Shown here: piece after piece, positions 1-10,159 of the stretch
Layout: each line of letters begins with the position of its first letter
Position numbering within the stretch: the first letter of the stretch is position 1
Assembly: GCA_012963775.1 (NCBI GenBank)
Contig: DTVC01000005.1
Location: 1 to 12,653 of the forward strand
Reading direction: 5' to 3'
DNA: 12,653 nt
Origin: Candidatus Pelagibacter sp.
GTDB taxonomy: Bacteria; Pseudomonadota; Alphaproteobacteria; Pelagibacterales; Pelagibacteraceae
Program-made: the position numbers and the translations under genes
The notes under the pieces: generated by a model
Databases searched by the model: none
Told to the model about the DNA's origin: nothing
Seen by the model: only the letters and a program-made list of their open reading frames with translations

Positions 1-856
1 CAATATCTATAGGACTTGGTAAATAATCTACAACAGCATCAAGAAGTGGTTGTACACCTTTATTTTTAAAAGCAGATCCGGTTAAAACTGGAACAAAATC
101 AAATTTTAAACATCCTTTTCTGATACATTTTATTATGTTTTTTTCAGAAATCTCTTTGCCATTTAAATAGTCTTCCATTAGTTTTTCATCTTGTTCAACT
201 GCTAATTCTAATAATTCTTTACGATATTTATTCGCACTTTCTTTTAAATCTTCTGGAATATCTTTAGTTTCAAACTCTGCACCTAAAGTTTCATCTTTCC
301 ATATAATTGCTTTCATTTTTATTAAATCAACAACTCCTTTAAATGAAGCTTCAATGCCTACTGGAATTTGCGTTACTAAAGGCTTAGACCCTAATCTATC
401 TTTGATCATATCTACACACATTAAGAAATTAGCACCTGTTCTATCTAACTTGTTCACAAAACAAATTCTTGGAACTTTGTATTTATCAGCTTGTCTCCAA
501 ACTGTTTCTGATTGTGGCTCAACTCCAGCTACTCCATCAAAAATAGCTACAGCTCCATCAAGAACTTTTAAAGATCTTTCAACCTCAATTGTAAAATCTA
601 CGTGGCCTGGTGTATCTATGATGTTAATTCGATGATCCCTCCAAAAACAAGTGGTTGCTGCAGAAGTTATTGTTATGCCCCTTTCTTGTTCTTGCTCCAT
701 CCAATCCATTGTTGCGGCACCATCATGAACTTCACCAATTTTATGACTCTTACCAGTGTAATACAAAATTCTTTCTGTTGTTGTGGTCTTGCCAGCATCA
801 ATATGCGCCATGATACCAATGTTTCTATATTTATCTAATTGATGTGTTCTTGGCAT
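1..856 (-). CDS. fusA: Elongation factor G (EF-G), N-terminal part; 3' end lies outside the window
   Basis: EF-G is the GTPase that drives ribosomal translocation and, with ribosome recycling factor, splits ribosomes after termination. The frame is open from the ATG at 856 to the window edge, giving 285 complete codons of a protein usually near 690-700 residues. All five GTPase motifs are visible: G1 AHIDAGKTT (residues 17-25), switch I RGITI (59-63), G3 DTPGHVDF (81-88), G4 NKLD (135-138) and G5 GSAF (260-263). The start [22 protein letters not shown] matches the usual EF-G opening. It begins 5 bp after the rpsG stop and has a strong ribosome binding site in the last rpsG codons, so it is co-transcribed with rpsL and rpsG. 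tuf often follows fusA in this operon, but that cannot be seen here. Nothing looks degraded; the truncation is only the window boundary. Confidence 0.97.
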   Translation of the reverse strand, partial: MPRTHQLDKYRNIGIMAHIDAGKTTTTERILYYTGKSHKIGEVHDGAATMDWMEQEQERGITITSAATTCFWRDHRINIIDTPGHVDFTIEVERSLKVLDGAVAIFDGVAGVEPQSETVWRQADKYKVPRICFVNKLDRTGANFLMCVDMIKDRLGSKPLVTQIPVGIEASFKGVVDLIKMKAIIWKDETLGAEFETKDIPEDLKESANKYRKELLELAVEQDEKLMEDYLNGKEISEKNIIKCIRKGCLKFDFVPVLTGSAFKNKGVQPLLDAVVDYLPSPIDI

Positions 857-861
857 AAATA

Positions 862-1332
862 TTACCACCTAAAATGTGCAAAAGCTTTATTAGACTCTGC
901 CATTTTGTGAGTATCTTCTTTTTTTTTAACTGCTGATCCTCTACGTTGATAAGCATCATAAATTTCATTAAAAATTTTATCCGACATTTTTTTGTCTTTT
1001 CTTTTTCTTGAAGCATCAATTAACCATCTTAAAGCAAGCGCTTGTGATCTTTTTGATTTTACTTCTACTGGCACCTGATAAGTTGCTCCACCTACTCGTC
1101 TAGATCTTACTTCTACAGTTGGTCTTATATTATTTATTGCTTCATTAAAAATAGTCAGTGGTTCTTCTTTGGCTTTTGATTTAATTTTTTCAATTGCATC
1201 ATATACAATTTTCTCAGCAATTGTTTTTTTACCATCAAACATGATTGAATTAATTAATTTCGTAATTATTGTTGATTTATATTTTTGGTCAACTAGAGGA
1301 ATTTTTTTTGGAGCTCTTCTTTTTCTGGACAT
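862..1332 (-). CDS. rpsG: 30S ribosomal protein S7
   Basis: S7 nucleates folding of the 3' major domain of 16S rRNA and lies at the E-site/mRNA exit side of the small subunit head. In many bacteria it is also the translational repressor of the str operon. The 156-residue product has the usual bacterial length. It opens [18 protein letters not shown], carries the family signature [21 protein letters not shown] at residues 71-91 and ends AFAHFRW. The basic N-terminus (residues 1-20) and the helix-rich body fit the family. It starts 2 bp after the rpsL stop, with a Shine-Dalgarno in the rpsL tail, and it ends 5 bp before fusA. The codons for K136-K138 lie in an A9 run (919-927), a possible polymerase-slippage point. 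No missing segment is seen. Whether S7 autoregulation exists here cannot be judged: the E. coli target is the rpsL-rpsG spacer of about 100 nt, and here that spacer is 2 bp. Confidence 0.98.
   Translation of the reverse strand: MSRKRRAPKKIPLVDQKYKSTIITKLINSIMFDGKKTIAEKIVYDAIEKIKSKAKEEPLTIFNEAINNIRPTVEVRSRRVGGATYQVPVEVKSKRSQALALRWLIDASRKRKDKKMSDKIFNEIYDAYQRRGSAVKKKEDTHKMAESNKAFAHFRW
865..870 (-). promoter_or_regulatory. Ribosome binding site of fusA, inside the end of rpsG
   Basis: AGGTGG on the minus strand is a strong Shine-Dalgarno match (AGGTG pairs with the anti-SD core). It ends 8 nt before the fusA ATG. The same six bases are the last two sense codons of rpsG (Arg-Trp), so S7's conserved C-terminal RW doubles as the EF-G initiation signal. 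This supports the ATG at 856 as the start. Confidence 0.8.
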
Positions 1333-1334
1333 GC

Positions 1335-1706
1335 TTATTTACCTTTTTTTGCCCCATATTTTGAACGCCGTTGTTTACGCGCTGTAACAGCTTGAGCATC
1401 AAGATTCCCTCTTAAAATATGATATCTTACACCAGGAAGATCTTTTACTCTTCCTCCTCGAATTAATACTACAGAGTGTTCTTGTAAGTTATGTCCCTCA
1501 CCTGGAATATATGAAGTAACTTCGTGACCATTTGACAATCTTACCCTTGCAACTTTTCTTAGCGCTGAGTTTGGTTTTTTTGGTGTAGTTGTATAAACTT
1601 TAATACAAACCCCTCTTTTTTGAGGAGATTTTTCAAGAGCAGGTACTTTGTCTCTTGATTTGGGTCTAATTCTCTTTTTTTTTACTAACTGGTTAATTGT
1701 TGGCAT
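1335..1706 (-). CDS. rpsL: 30S ribosomal protein S12
   Basis: S12 lies at the decoding centre of the small subunit and takes part in tRNA selection and translocation; it is the classical streptomycin-resistance target. The 123-residue product is of normal length. The loop [13 protein letters not shown] (residues 39-51) includes Lys43, and [14 protein letters not shown] spans about residues 83-96 with Lys88 and Asp89, the latter being the beta-methylthiolation site in many bacteria. The residues commonly changed in streptomycin resistance are therefore wild type. It is the first gene after a 159 bp gap that holds a candidate promoter, and it is followed 2 bp later by rpsG. No Shine-Dalgarno is visible upstream of the ATG at 1706; the 35 bases before it are almost entirely A and T. 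Codons 8-11 contain an A9 run (1675-1683). Confidence 0.98.
   Translation of the reverse strand: MPTINQLVKKKRIRPKSRDKVPALEKSPQKRGVCIKVYTTTPKKPNSALRKVARVRLSNGHEVTSYIPGEGHNLQEHSVVLIRGGRVKDLPGVRYHILRGNLDAQAVTARKQRRSKYGAKKGK
1341..1346 (-). promoter_or_regulatory. Ribosome binding site of rpsG, inside the end of rpsL
   Basis: AAAGGT on the minus strand sits in the last codons of rpsL, 9 nt before the rpsG ATG at 1332. Its position supports this start and indicates that rpsL and rpsG are translated from one message. Confidence 0.65.
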
Positions 1707-1770
1707 AATTTTATTTAATTAATTTTATTTTTGATGAAAATAACTGACAGTAATGACGTGTGGCAGCGTT

Positions 1771-1786
1771 TAGTACTCAAGTACTA
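1771..1786 (-). promoter_or_regulatory. Hairpin/dyad in the rpsL mRNA leader
   Basis: The minus strand reads TAGTAC-TTGA-GTACTA: a 6-bp stem with a four-base loop or, viewed as DNA, a 7+2+7 near-perfect dyad. It lies about 15-30 nt downstream of the inferred transcription start and 65 nt before the rpsL ATG. A weak outer helix may enclose it: GATGT (1802-1806) can pair with ACGTC (1755-1759), one pair being G-U. No U-run follows, so it is not an intrinsic terminator. It could be a leader RNA element, an operator or chance. Confidence 0.4.
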
Positions 1787-1808
1787 CATTCCAACCAAAA
1801 ACATCGCC

Positions 1809-1836
1809 AAAATACTATAGAAATCTATTTTGTCAA
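1809..1836 (-). promoter_or_regulatory. Candidate promoter of the rpsL-rpsG-fusA operon
   Basis: On the minus strand a perfect TTGACA (1831-1836) is followed after 16 bp by TATTTT (1809-1814), a sigma70-type arrangement. A second reading uses the better -10 box TATAGT (1814-1819) with a weak -35 TTTAAT (1837-1842) at 17 bp. Either reading would start transcription about 90-105 nt before the rpsL ATG. This is the only long non-coding stretch in the window and precedes the first gene of a classical operon, which makes a real promoter likely. The exact boxes are inferred. Confidence 0.6.
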
Positions 1837-1848
1837 ATTAAAAGACCT

Positions 1849-1868
1849 TAAAAAAAAGCTTTTTTTTA
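1849..1868 (-). terminator. A8-GC-T8 type palindrome at the end of rpoC, possible weak terminator
   Basis: A perfect 20-bp palindrome (T, eight A, GC, eight T, A) overlaps the TAA stop codon of rpoC at 1866-1868. As RNA it could form an A-U stem of about 7-8 bp around an AGCU turn, with the U-rich arm acting as the tract. The stem has almost no G-C pairs and the U-tract is part of the stem, so termination would be weak. It is the only terminator-like element between rpoC and rpsL. Confidence 0.35.
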
Positions 1869-4800
1869 TTGATTTACTTGAGTTTCCGGAGACTCTAATT
1901 TTTCCTGCTCAGTTATAAATTTATTGTCATCTTCTAAGGCTTTTTTATTCCAATTGATCTTAACTGCACCTGTGCCAGCAGGAACTAATCTTCCCACTAT
2001 AACGTTCTCTTTTAAACCTACTAATTTATCTACTTTACCTTTTATTGCAGCATCTGTTAACACTCTTGTAGTTTCTTGGAAAGAGGCAGCTGATATAAAG
2101 GACTCTGTTTGTAAAGAAGCTTTAGTTATACCCATTAAAACTCTCTCGCCTTTTGCTGGTTTTTTACTCTCAGATTTTAATTTTTCATTTATATTTTCAA
2201 ATTTTATTCTATCTATAATTTCTCCTGGCAACAAACTTGAGTCTCCCGATTCTTTAACTTCAATTTTTTTCAACATTTGTCTTAAAATTACCTCAATATG
2301 CTTATCATTAATAATTACTCCTTGTAATCTATAAACTTCTTGCACTTGATTAACAAAATAATCTGTTAATTCTTTGATACCTAAAATTCTTAAAATATCA
2401 TGAGGTAAAGGTTGACCATCTAATAGATATTCACCTTTTTTAATTTTTTCACCTTGGTTAAAATTAATATGTTTGCCTTTAGGTATTAAATAATTTGATG
2501 ACACGTCATTCTCAGAAACAATTGAAATTCTTTGTTTGCCTCTTACTTCTTTACCGAAAACTACTTTTCCATCATTTTCGGCGATGATAGCGCTATCTTT
2601 TGCTTTTCTAGCTTCAAATAATTCAGCAACTCTTGGTAGCCCTCCAGTAATATCTTTTGTTTTAGAAGTTTCTTTAGGTAATCTTGCTATAACATCGCCA
2701 GCAAATATTTTTTGTCCATCTTGAACAGATAAAATAGAATCAGGAACTAAATAATATCTAGCTTCGTTATCATCAGCTTTTTTAATTACATTACCTTTTT
2801 CATCACGTAATGTTATTCTTGGTTTTAGATCTGTATTTTTAGATTGTGTTTTCCAATCAACAACTGCTTTTGTTGATATTCCTGTAGCATCATCTAAAGT
2901 TTCAGCTAAAGAAACACCATTGATTAAATCAACATAATTTACAATCCCACTTTTTTCTGCAATCACAGGTGTTGTATAAGGATCCCATTCACAAATTTTA
3001 GTATTCTTTTTAATTTTGTCTCCATTTTGGAAAATTAATTTTGAACCATATGGAATTTTATACACTGCTATTTGTAAACCATTATCATCTTCTATTGATA
3101 GCTGTGTATTCCTTCCCATAACAACCAAATTTTTCTTAGAGTCTTCTAATAAATTTGTATTAATAATTTTTAAAGTTCCCTCAGATTTTGTAACAATTTG
3201 AGATTCTTGTTTAATTGAGGCAGTTCCTCCAATGTGGAATGTTCTCATTGTTAACTGTGTTCCAGGTTCACCTATAGACTGCGCTGAAATCATTCCTATT
3301 GCTTCCCCAACATGTACCATATTACCTCTTGATAAATCTCTACCATAACATGTCGCGCACACTCCTTCTTTCAAGCTACATGTAATTACTGAATACACAT
3401 TTATTAATTTAACTCCTGCAGCATCAATTTTTTCACATACTGCTTCGTCTATGATTTCATCTTTATTTAGAATTGATTCGCCTGTTATAGGATTTTTAAT
3501 ATCTGTAGCTGTAACTCTGCCTAATACTCTTTCTGATAGACTAACAATAACATTCCCTCCTTCAATAATTTCCGATAGTTTGATGTTACCTGGTTTGTCA
3601 CATTTTTGCTTAGCAATTGTTAAATCTTGAGCAACATCACAAAGTCGTCTTGTTAAATATCCTGAATTAGCTGTTTTTAAAGCAGTATCAGCCAAACCTT
3701 TTCTTGCTCCATGTGTTGAATTAAAATATTCCAAGGCTGTTAGACCTTCTTTGAAATTTGATGTGATTGGTGACTCTATAATTTCACCAGAAGGTTTAGC
3801 TATTAAACCTCTCATTCCTGCTAATTGTTTCATTTGGGCAGCAGATCCTCTTGCGCCACTATCAGCCATCATAAATACAGAGTTAATTTTTAACCCATCT
3901 TTAGTAACTTCAGTTGCAGAAATTCCTTTCATCATTTCTGTAGCTACTCGATCAGTACATTTTGACCATGCGTCTACAACTTTATTATATTTTTCACCTC
4001 TTGTAATAAGACCTTCTGCATATTGATCTTCATAGCCAGATATCAATTTTTTAGTTTCATCAATTAGTTGTTGTTTGTTTTCAGGAATAACTAGATCATC
4101 TTTACCAAAAGAAATTCCAGCTTTAAAAGCATGTTTAAATCCTAGATCTTTCAATTTATCGCAAAAAATAACAGTAGCTTTTTGTCCGCTAAATCTAAAC
4201 ACATGGTCAATAATCTCTGAAACTATTTTTTTTGGTAAAAGTCTATCAACTAAAAAAAATTTGTTGTTAACATTTTTTGGCAAAAGATTTGCTAAAATAA
4301 ATCTTCCTGCTGTACTTGTATATTTTTCAAATTTAATATTTCCTTTTTCATCTACTGTTTCAAATCTTGAAACAATTCTCGAATGAACTTTAATTTGATC
4401 AATTTCAAGAGCGGATTCAATTTCAGAATTATTTACAAAGTATCCTTCTACTTTATCTGTTTGGTAAGGTGCTTGAGAGAGATAATAAATGCCAAGAATC
4501 ATATCCTGACTTGGAACTATTATTGGTTTTCCATTTGATGGACTTAAAATATTATTTGTTGACATCATTAAAACTCTAGCTTCTAATTGAGCTTCTAAAC
4601 TTAATGGAATATGTACTGCCATTTGATCTCCATCAAAATCTGCATTAAATGCAGCACACGTTAAAGGATGAAGTTCAATTGCATCTCCTTCAATTAATTT
4701 TGGTTCAAATGCTTGGACACCTAATCTATGTAGTGTTGGAGCTCTATTTAATAGTACTGGATGTTCCCTAACAATTAATTCTAAAGCTTCCCAAACCTCA

Positions 4801-6029
4801 TCTCTTTCCATTTCAACTAATTTTTTTGCTTGCTTAATTGTAGTCGCTAATCCTAATTTATTTAATCTTGCATATAAAAATGGTTTAAATAATTCTAAGG
4901 CCATCTTTTTTGGTAAACCACACTCATGTAACTTTAGATCAGGCCCCACAACTATTACAGATCTTCCAGAATAATCGACACGTTTTCCTAATAAGTTTTG
5001 TCTAAATCTTCCTTGTTTACCTTTAAGCATTTCAGCTAAAGATTTTAGTGGTCTTTTCCCTGTTCCAGTAATTACTCTTCCTCTTCGTCCGTTATCAAAT
5101 AGTGCATCAACGGACTCCTGTAACATTCTTTTTTCATTACGAACAATAATATCCGGAGCTTTTAAATCAATTAATCTTCTTAATCGGTTATTTCTATTAA
5201 TCACTCTTCGATATAAATCATTAAGATCTGATGTTGCAAATCTTCCTCCATCAAGTGGTACTAAAGGTCTTAGTTCGGGTGGAATAACTGGTATAGTTGT
5301 CAAAATCATCCATTCAGGTTTATTTCCACTTTCAATAAATGACTCTATTAACTTTAATCTTTTAATAGCTCTTTCTTCAGCAACTTTAGACTTAGTTTCA
5401 TTTATTGTTCTAATTAAAATTGCTCTTTCTTCTTTTAAATTCATTGATTTTAAAATTTCTAGAACTGCCTCAGCACCTATGCCAACAGTAAATGCTTCTT
5501 CGCCGTATTCGTTTTGATATTTAATTAATTCTTCTTCCGTTAATGTTTGATTTTTCTTAAGTCCAGTTAAACCAGGTTCTATAACTATAAAACTTTCAAA
5601 ATATAAGATTCTTTCTACCTCCTTTAATTTCATATCTATTGCTAAAGAAATTCTGCTTGGTAAAGATTTTAAAAACCAAATATGAGCAACTGGTGTAGCT
5701 AGGTTAATATGTCCCATTCTTTCTCTACGAACATTTGATTTTGTAATTTCAACACCACATTTTTCACAAATAATTCCTCTAAATTTCATTCGTTTATATT
5801 TCCCGCATAAACATTCATAATCTTTAATTGGGCCAAAAATTCTAGCGCAAAATAAACCGTCTTTTTCTGGTCTAAAAGTTCTGTAATTAATTGTTTCTGG
5901 TTTTTTTATCTCTCCATAGGTCCAAGATTTAATTTTTTCAGGACTAGCCAATGTTATTTTAATACTATCAAAATTTTGAGCTTCTGAAATCTCAGAACTT
6001 TTAAACAAATCTGTTAATTCTTTTTTCAT
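1866..6029 (-). CDS. rpoC: DNA-directed RNA polymerase subunit beta'
   Basis: This is the largest RNA polymerase subunit, forming the clamp, bridge helix, trigger loop and catalytic metal site. The 1387-residue product is close to the E. coli length of 1407. In order: N-terminal zinc site C73, C75, C88, C91 (CLCG...CEKC); zipper/lid region [20 protein letters not shown] (101-120); switch region [14 protein letters not shown] (346-359); catalytic loop NADFDGDQ (462-469) with Asp464, Asp466 and Asp468 holding the active-site magnesium; bridge helix around 765-800; second zinc site C810, C884, C891, C894; trigger loop from [17 protein letters not shown] (919-935); a lineage-specific insertion after about 945; then [16 protein letters not shown] (1126-1141) and the C-terminal segment [12 protein letters not shown]. 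Every motif checked is intact. It starts 2 bp after the rpoB stop without a clear Shine-Dalgarno, which suggests translational coupling to rpoB. Confidence 0.99.
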   Translation of the reverse strand: MKKELTDLFKSSEISEAQNFDSIKITLASPEKIKSWTYGEIKKPETINYRTFRPEKDGLFCARIFGPIKDYECLCGKYKRMKFRGIICEKCGVEITKSNVRRERMGHINLATPVAHIWFLKSLPSRISLAIDMKLKEVERILYFESFIVIEPGLTGLKKNQTLTEEELIKYQNEYGEEAFTVGIGAEAVLEILKSMNLKEERAILIRTINETKSKVAEERAIKRLKLIESFIESGNKPEWMILTTIPVIPPELRPLVPLDGGRFATSDLNDLYRRVINRNNRLRRLIDLKAPDIIVRNEKRMLQESVDALFDNGRRGRVITGTGKRPLKSLAEMLKGKQGRFRQNLLGKRVDYSGRSVIVVGPDLKLHECGLPKKMALELFKPFLYARLNKLGLATTIKQAKKLVEMERDEVWEALELIVREHPVLLNRAPTLHRLGVQAFEPKLIEGDAIELHPLTCAAFNADFDGDQMAVHIPLSLEAQLEARVLMMSTNNILSPSNGKPIIVPSQDMILGIYYLSQAPYQTDKVEGYFVNNSEIESALEIDQIKVHSRIVSRFETVDEKGNIKFEKYTSTAGRFILANLLPKNVNNKFFLVDRLLPKKIVSEIIDHVFRFSGQKATVIFCDKLKDLGFKHAFKAGISFGKDDLVIPENKQQLIDETKKLISGYEDQYAEGLITRGEKYNKVVDAWSKCTDRVATEMMKGISATEVTKDGLKINSVFMMADSGARGSAAQMKQLAGMRGLIAKPSGEIIESPITSNFKEGLTALEYFNSTHGARKGLADTALKTANSGYLTRRLCDVAQDLTIAKQKCDKPGNIKLSEIIEGGNVIVSLSERVLGRVTATDIKNPITGESILNKDEIIDEAVCEKIDAAGVKLINVYSVITCSLKEGVCATCYGRDLSRGNMVHVGEAIGMISAQSIGEPGTQLTMRTFHIGGTASIKQESQIVTKSEGTLKIINTNLLEDSKKNLVVMGRNTQLSIEDDNGLQIAVYKIPYGSKLIFQNGDKIKKNTKICEWDPYTTPVIAEKSGIVNYVDLINGVSLAETLDDATGISTKAVVDWKTQSKNTDLKPRITLRDEKGNVIKKADDNEARYYLVPDSILSVQDGQKIFAGDVIARLPKETSKTKDITGGLPRVAELFEARKAKDSAIIAENDGKVVFGKEVRGKQRISIVSENDVSSNYLIPKGKHINFNQGEKIKKGEYLLDGQPLPHDILRILGIKELTDYFVNQVQEVYRLQGVIINDKHIEVILRQMLKKIEVKESGDSSLLPGEIIDRIKFENINEKLKSESKKPAKGERVLMGITKASLQTESFISAASFQETTRVLTDAAIKGKVDKLVGLKENVIVGRLVPAGTGAVKINWNKKALEDDNKFITEQEKLESPETQVNQ

Positions 6030-6031
6030 AT

Positions 6032-9000
6032 TTAATTTAGCTCTATATTCAGTGCTAATGATTTAATTTCTTTAACTAATACGTTGAATGACTCTGGTAT
6101 TCCAGACTCAAAATTTTCTTCACCTTTAACAATAGTTTCATAAACTTTAACTCTACCCGCTACATCATCAGATTTTACAGTAAGTATTTCTTGAAGAGTG
6201 TATGATGCTCCATAAGCTTCAAGAGCCCAAACTTCCATTTCGCCAAATCTTTGACCACCTAATTGAGCTTTTCCACCAAGAGGCTGCTGAGTAACCAAAC
6301 TGTAAGGACCAGTAGATCTAGCATGAATTTTGTCTTCTACTAAGTGATGTAATTTCAACATATAAATAGTTCCTATTGTAACAGGTCTGTCAAATTTTTT
6401 ACCTGATGTTCCATCCCATAAAAAGGTTTGCCCAGAATTTGGTAAGTTTGCTAGGTCTAACATTTTAGTTACATTCTGCTCTTTCGCCCCATCAAAAACA
6501 GGAGTGGCAATTGGAATTCCATTTTTAATATTTTCACATAAATCTACAAATTCTGATGAAGAAAGTTTTTCTATTTTTTCCTCAAATACTTCTTTTCCGT
6601 ATACTGATTTTAAAAACGAAGAAATTTTTTCTGTTTTATTTATTATTTTTTGATTTTCATTAATTAATTTCTTCAATGTTTCACCTAACTCAGTACATGA
6701 CCATCCTAAATGAGTTTCTAAAATTTGACCTACATTCATACGACTTGGCACTCCTAAAGGATTTAATACAATATCAACCGGCTTGCCATTTTCTTGATAA
6801 GGCATATCTTCAACGGGTACAATTTTACTCACAACCCCCTTATTTCCATGTCTGCCTGACATTTTATCTCCAGGTCTTAGTCTTCTCTTAATAGCAACAA
6901 AGACTTTTACCATTTTCATTACACTTGGTAATAAATCGTCACCTTGTCTAATTTTTAATACTTTATCCTCAAATCTTTCTTGGATATCTTTTTTGGCTGA
7001 ATTATATTGATCTTTTAATTGTGAAAGCGCTTCTAGTTTTTTGTTATCGTTTACTGATATTTTAAATAAATCAGATATAATTAATTTACTTATTTTTTCT
7101 TCTTCTAATTTTTCACCTATATTTAAATCTTTTAATTTATTATTTATAGAACTTCCTTTGAGTATTAATGATGCTCTTTGTTTTATATTTCTTTCTAGTA
7201 TTTCTTCTTCAACATTTTTGTCTTCTTGTACACTTTCTATTTCAGATCTTTCAATAGTGATTGATCTTTCGTCTTTTTCAATTCCGTGTCTATTAAATAC
7301 TCTTACATCAACAACTATACCTCTACTACCACTTGGCATTTTTAAAGATGTATCAGTTACATCAATAGCTTTTTCTCCAAAAATTGATCTTAATAATTTT
7401 TCCTCTGGTCCTGAAGCTGAGTCGCCTTTTGGTGTTACTTTTCCAACTAAAATATCTCCTGGTTTAACTTCTGCCCCTATATAAACAACGCCTGACTCAT
7501 CTAAATTTCTTAAAGCTTCTTCATTAACATTGGGTATATCTCTAGTTATATCTTCTTCACCAAGTTTGGTATCTCTTGCCATTACCTCATATTCCACTAT
7601 ATGAATAGAAGTAAAAACATCATCTGTAACACATCTTTCAGATATCAATATTGAATCTTCAAAATTATAACCTTGCCAGGGCATAAACGCTACAGTTACA
7701 TTCTTGCCTAAAGCCAATTCTCCAATTTTCGTAGCAGGTCCATCAGCTATAATATCTCCAGTTTTAACATTATCACCTACTCTAACTAGTGGCTTTTGAT
7801 TAATGCAAGTATTTTGATTTGATCTTTTAAATTTTTGTAAATTGTAAATATCTACACCTGATCTTGTAAAATCTTTTTCATCTGTTGCTTTTATAACAAT
7901 TCTTTTTCCATCAATTTTATCTACAATACCAGCTCTTTTCGCAACGATAGTAACTCCGGAATCTAAAGCAACATCGCTTTCAATTCCAGTTCCAACTAAT
8001 GGCGCTTCAGGTTTTAATAGTGGAACTGCTTGTCTCATCATATTTGAACCCATTAAAGCTCTATTGGCATCATCGTTTTCTAAGAATGGAATTAATGAAG
8101 CAGCAACCGATACCAATTGTTTTGGTGAAACGTCTATATAATCAATATTTTCAGGTTTAGATAAAATAAAGTTTAAATTTTGTCTACAAGAAACTAGTTC
8201 TTCTTCAAATTTCCCATTTTTATCTATAACAGAGTTAGCTTGTGCAATTGTATATTTTGTTTCTTCCATTGCTGACAAATATTCAATTATATCTTGGACA
8301 ACAGCATCTTTAACTTTCTTATATGGACTCTCGATAAATCCATATTTATTAATTTTTGAATATGTTGCTAAACTATTTATTAACCCAATGTTTGGTCCTT
8401 CAGGAGTTTCTATTGGACAAATTCTTCCATAATGAGTTGGATGAACGTCTCTAACCTCAAATCCAGCTCTTTCTCTTGTTAAACCACCAGGGCCTAATGC
8501 TGAAACTCTTCTTTTGTGTGTAATTTCTGACAATGGATTTGTTTGATCCATAAATTGAGATAATTGAGAAGTGGCGAAAAAATCTTTCAAAGCAACAGTT
8601 AAAGGTTTAGCATTAATTAAATCTTGTGGCATTGCTGATTCAACATCTAATGTGGTCATTTTTTCTTTGATCGCTCTTTCCATTCTATAAACGCCAATAC
8701 GAGCTTGATTTTCAACCAATTCTCCAACAGATCTAACTCTTCTATTTCCTAAATGATCAATGTCATCAACTTCATCTTTTCCATCTCTTAATTCCAACAT
8801 TTTCTTAACAATAGCTATAATATCATCATTTCTAAGAATAGTAATTTTGTCAGAGCAGTTTAAATTTAGTCTTGAATTCATTTTTACTCTCCCAACATCT
8901 GAAAGATCGTATCTATCTGAGGTAAAAAATAAGTTATTGAAAATTAGAGAAGCAATTTCCATTGTTGGTGGTTCGCCTGGTCTTAATACTTTATATATTT

Positions 9001-10114
9001 CGGTAATCGCATCACTTTTATTTTCATTCCTATCATTTAATAAAGTTTGAAGAAGATATGGCCCTTTACTGATTGAATTTGTAATTGAAATTTCTAATGT
9101 TAAGATATTTGATTCTATAAATTTCTGTAAGATGGATTCATTTAGCTCAGTACCAATTTTAAATTTTTCTTCTCCAATTACAATGTCTTTGTGTAAATAC
9201 ATGCCATAAATTGATTCATTTGAAACATATATTTCTTTTAAACCTTCATTAGCTAATTTTTTTGCAGTTAAAAAATTTATTTTTTCGCCAATTTTAACTA
9301 CAACTTTATTATTTTTTGCGTTAATAATTTCTTCAGAAAAATTTTTTGCTTTATAATTTTCTGGATCAAATTTAGTTTTCCATTTTTGTATTTTAGTATC
9401 GTAAACATAATTTTCTTTTTTATAAAATTCATTTACAATATCATTTTTAGAATAACCTAAAGCTTGCAGCAATGTAGTAACTAATATTTTCTTTTTTCTA
9501 TCTATTTTAAAATATAAAAAATCTTTTACATCAAATTCAAAATCTAACCAGGAACCTCTGTTTGGAATTACTCTACAATTAAAAAGTAATTTACCACTAG
9601 CATGAGATTTTCCTTTATCATGATCAAAGAACACGCCTGGGCTCCTATGCATTTGATTAACAACGACTCTTTGGACACCATTTGTAATAAATGTACCACT
9701 ATTAGTCATCATAGGAACTTCTCCCATGTAAACTTCTTGTTCTTTTGCAGATAAAATATCTTTAGTGTTATTCTCTTGATCTATTTCATAAACTACCAGT
9801 CTTAAAATACATTTTAAAGCTGCTGAATAAGTTAAACCTCTAGAGATACATTCTTCTACATCAAACTTTGGTTTCTCTAATCTATAAGAAATATATTCTA
9901 GAGTGGCTTTGTCATTTAAATCTTCGATTGGAAAAATACTTTTAAATACTCTGTTAAATCCTTTTATAAGATGTTGTTCCGCATCTGGTTTATACTCTGT
10001 AAGTTCTTTATATGAATTTTTTTGAACCTCAATAAGATTTGGTATTGATAAACTTTCTTTAAGTTTACCAAAATTTTTTCTTATATTTTTCTTTTCAGTA
10101 AAAGATAATTGCAT
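6032..10114 (-). CDS. rpoB: DNA-directed RNA polymerase subunit beta
   Basis: Second large RNA polymerase subunit; with beta' it forms the DNA channel and nucleotide site. From the ATG at 10114 it has 1360 residues (E. coli 1342). Its motifs, in this numbering, are: [13 protein letters not shown] near the start; the rifampicin-pocket segment [20 protein letters not shown] (516-535) with Asp523, His533 and Ser538, equivalent to E. coli D516, H526 and S531; [20 protein letters not shown] (547-566); [36 protein letters not shown] (about 805-824); [14 protein letters not shown] (about 1080-1093) with the two lysines near the nucleotide; and [20 protein letters not shown] (about 1280-1299). A charged, helix-rich insertion lies at about 950-1055, as in other proteobacterial beta subunits. 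An in-frame GTG at 10123 would add three residues (MLR), but the ATG gives the family's usual N-terminus and the GTG lies in a hairpin arm. Neither start has a clear Shine-Dalgarno. Confidence 0.99.
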   Translation of the reverse strand: MQLSFTEKKNIRKNFGKLKESLSIPNLIEVQKNSYKELTEYKPDAEQHLIKGFNRVFKSIFPIEDLNDKATLEYISYRLEKPKFDVEECISRGLTYSAALKCILRLVVYEIDQENNTKDILSAKEQEVYMGEVPMMTNSGTFITNGVQRVVVNQMHRSPGVFFDHDKGKSHASGKLLFNCRVIPNRGSWLDFEFDVKDFLYFKIDRKKKILVTTLLQALGYSKNDIVNEFYKKENYVYDTKIQKWKTKFDPENYKAKNFSEEIINAKNNKVVVKIGEKINFLTAKKLANEGLKEIYVSNESIYGMYLHKDIVIGEEKFKIGTELNESILQKFIESNILTLEISITNSISKGPYLLQTLLNDRNENKSDAITEIYKVLRPGEPPTMEIASLIFNNLFFTSDRYDLSDVGRVKMNSRLNLNCSDKITILRNDDIIAIVKKMLELRDGKDEVDDIDHLGNRRVRSVGELVENQARIGVYRMERAIKEKMTTLDVESAMPQDLINAKPLTVALKDFFATSQLSQFMDQTNPLSEITHKRRVSALGPGGLTRERAGFEVRDVHPTHYGRICPIETPEGPNIGLINSLATYSKINKYGFIESPYKKVKDAVVQDIIEYLSAMEETKYTIAQANSVIDKNGKFEEELVSCRQNLNFILSKPENIDYIDVSPKQLVSVAASLIPFLENDDANRALMGSNMMRQAVPLLKPEAPLVGTGIESDVALDSGVTIVAKRAGIVDKIDGKRIVIKATDEKDFTRSGVDIYNLQKFKRSNQNTCINQKPLVRVGDNVKTGDIIADGPATKIGELALGKNVTVAFMPWQGYNFEDSILISERCVTDDVFTSIHIVEYEVMARDTKLGEEDITRDIPNVNEEALRNLDESGVVYIGAEVKPGDILVGKVTPKGDSASGPEEKLLRSIFGEKAIDVTDTSLKMPSGSRGIVVDVRVFNRHGIEKDERSITIERSEIESVQEDKNVEEEILERNIKQRASLILKGSSINNKLKDLNIGEKLEEEKISKLIISDLFKISVNDNKKLEALSQLKDQYNSAKKDIQERFEDKVLKIRQGDDLLPSVMKMVKVFVAIKRRLRPGDKMSGRHGNKGVVSKIVPVEDMPYQENGKPVDIVLNPLGVPSRMNVGQILETHLGWSCTELGETLKKLINENQKIINKTEKISSFLKSVYGKEVFEEKIEKLSSSEFVDLCENIKNGIPIATPVFDGAKEQNVTKMLDLANLPNSGQTFLWDGTSGKKFDRPVTIGTIYMLKLHHLVEDKIHARSTGPYSLVTQQPLGGKAQLGGQRFGEMEVWALEAYGASYTLQEILTVKSDDVAGRVKVYETIVKGEENFESGIPESFNVLVKEIKSLALNIELN

Positions 10115-10121
10115 TCGTAAC

Positions 10122-10141
10122 ACTGATTTTTATTAATCAGT
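10122..10141 (-). promoter_or_regulatory. Hairpin between rplL and rpoB
   Basis: On the minus strand ACTGATT-AATAAA-AATCAGT makes a 7-bp stem with a six-base loop, ending 7 nt before the rpoB ATG at 10114. Its 3' arm overlaps the alternative GTG start at 10121-10123. No U-run follows, so it is unlikely to be an intrinsic terminator. Processing of the rplL-rpoB junction and modulation of rpoB initiation are possible roles by analogy with E. coli, where this junction is both attenuated and cut by RNase III; this is inference. Confidence 0.4.
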
Positions 10142-10158
10142 AGTTAATTCAGTTAATT
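10142..10158. repeat. Tandem 8-bp repeat in the rplL-rpoB gap
   Basis: AGTTAATT occurs twice on the plus strand (10142-10149 and 10151-10158), separated by one base, directly beside the hairpin at 10122-10141. With AT-rich sequence this may be chance. No function can be assigned from sequence. Confidence 0.5.
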
Positions 10159-10159
10159 G

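Noticed and set aside
831..1019. 62-codon minus-strand frame spanning the rpsG-fusA junction
   Set aside because: It is a shifted frame across the rpsG end and the fusA start, both of which are well supported; the translation is Lys-rich without family features.
1707..1865. tRNA or small protein gene in the rpoC-rpsL gap
   Set aside because: No cloverleaf with a T-loop motif can be drawn and no frame of useful length with a start signal exists on either strand; the gap is better explained by a promoter and leader.
7041..7484. Open frame of 147 codons on the plus strand opposite rpoB, and other plus-strand frames (e.g. 354-635, 1924-2334, 4075-4386, 10224-10547)
   Set aside because: All lie antisense to intact, highly conserved genes and have low-complexity Ser/Leu/Phe/Ile-rich translations typical of the complement of AT-rich coding sequence. 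None has a convincing start signal.
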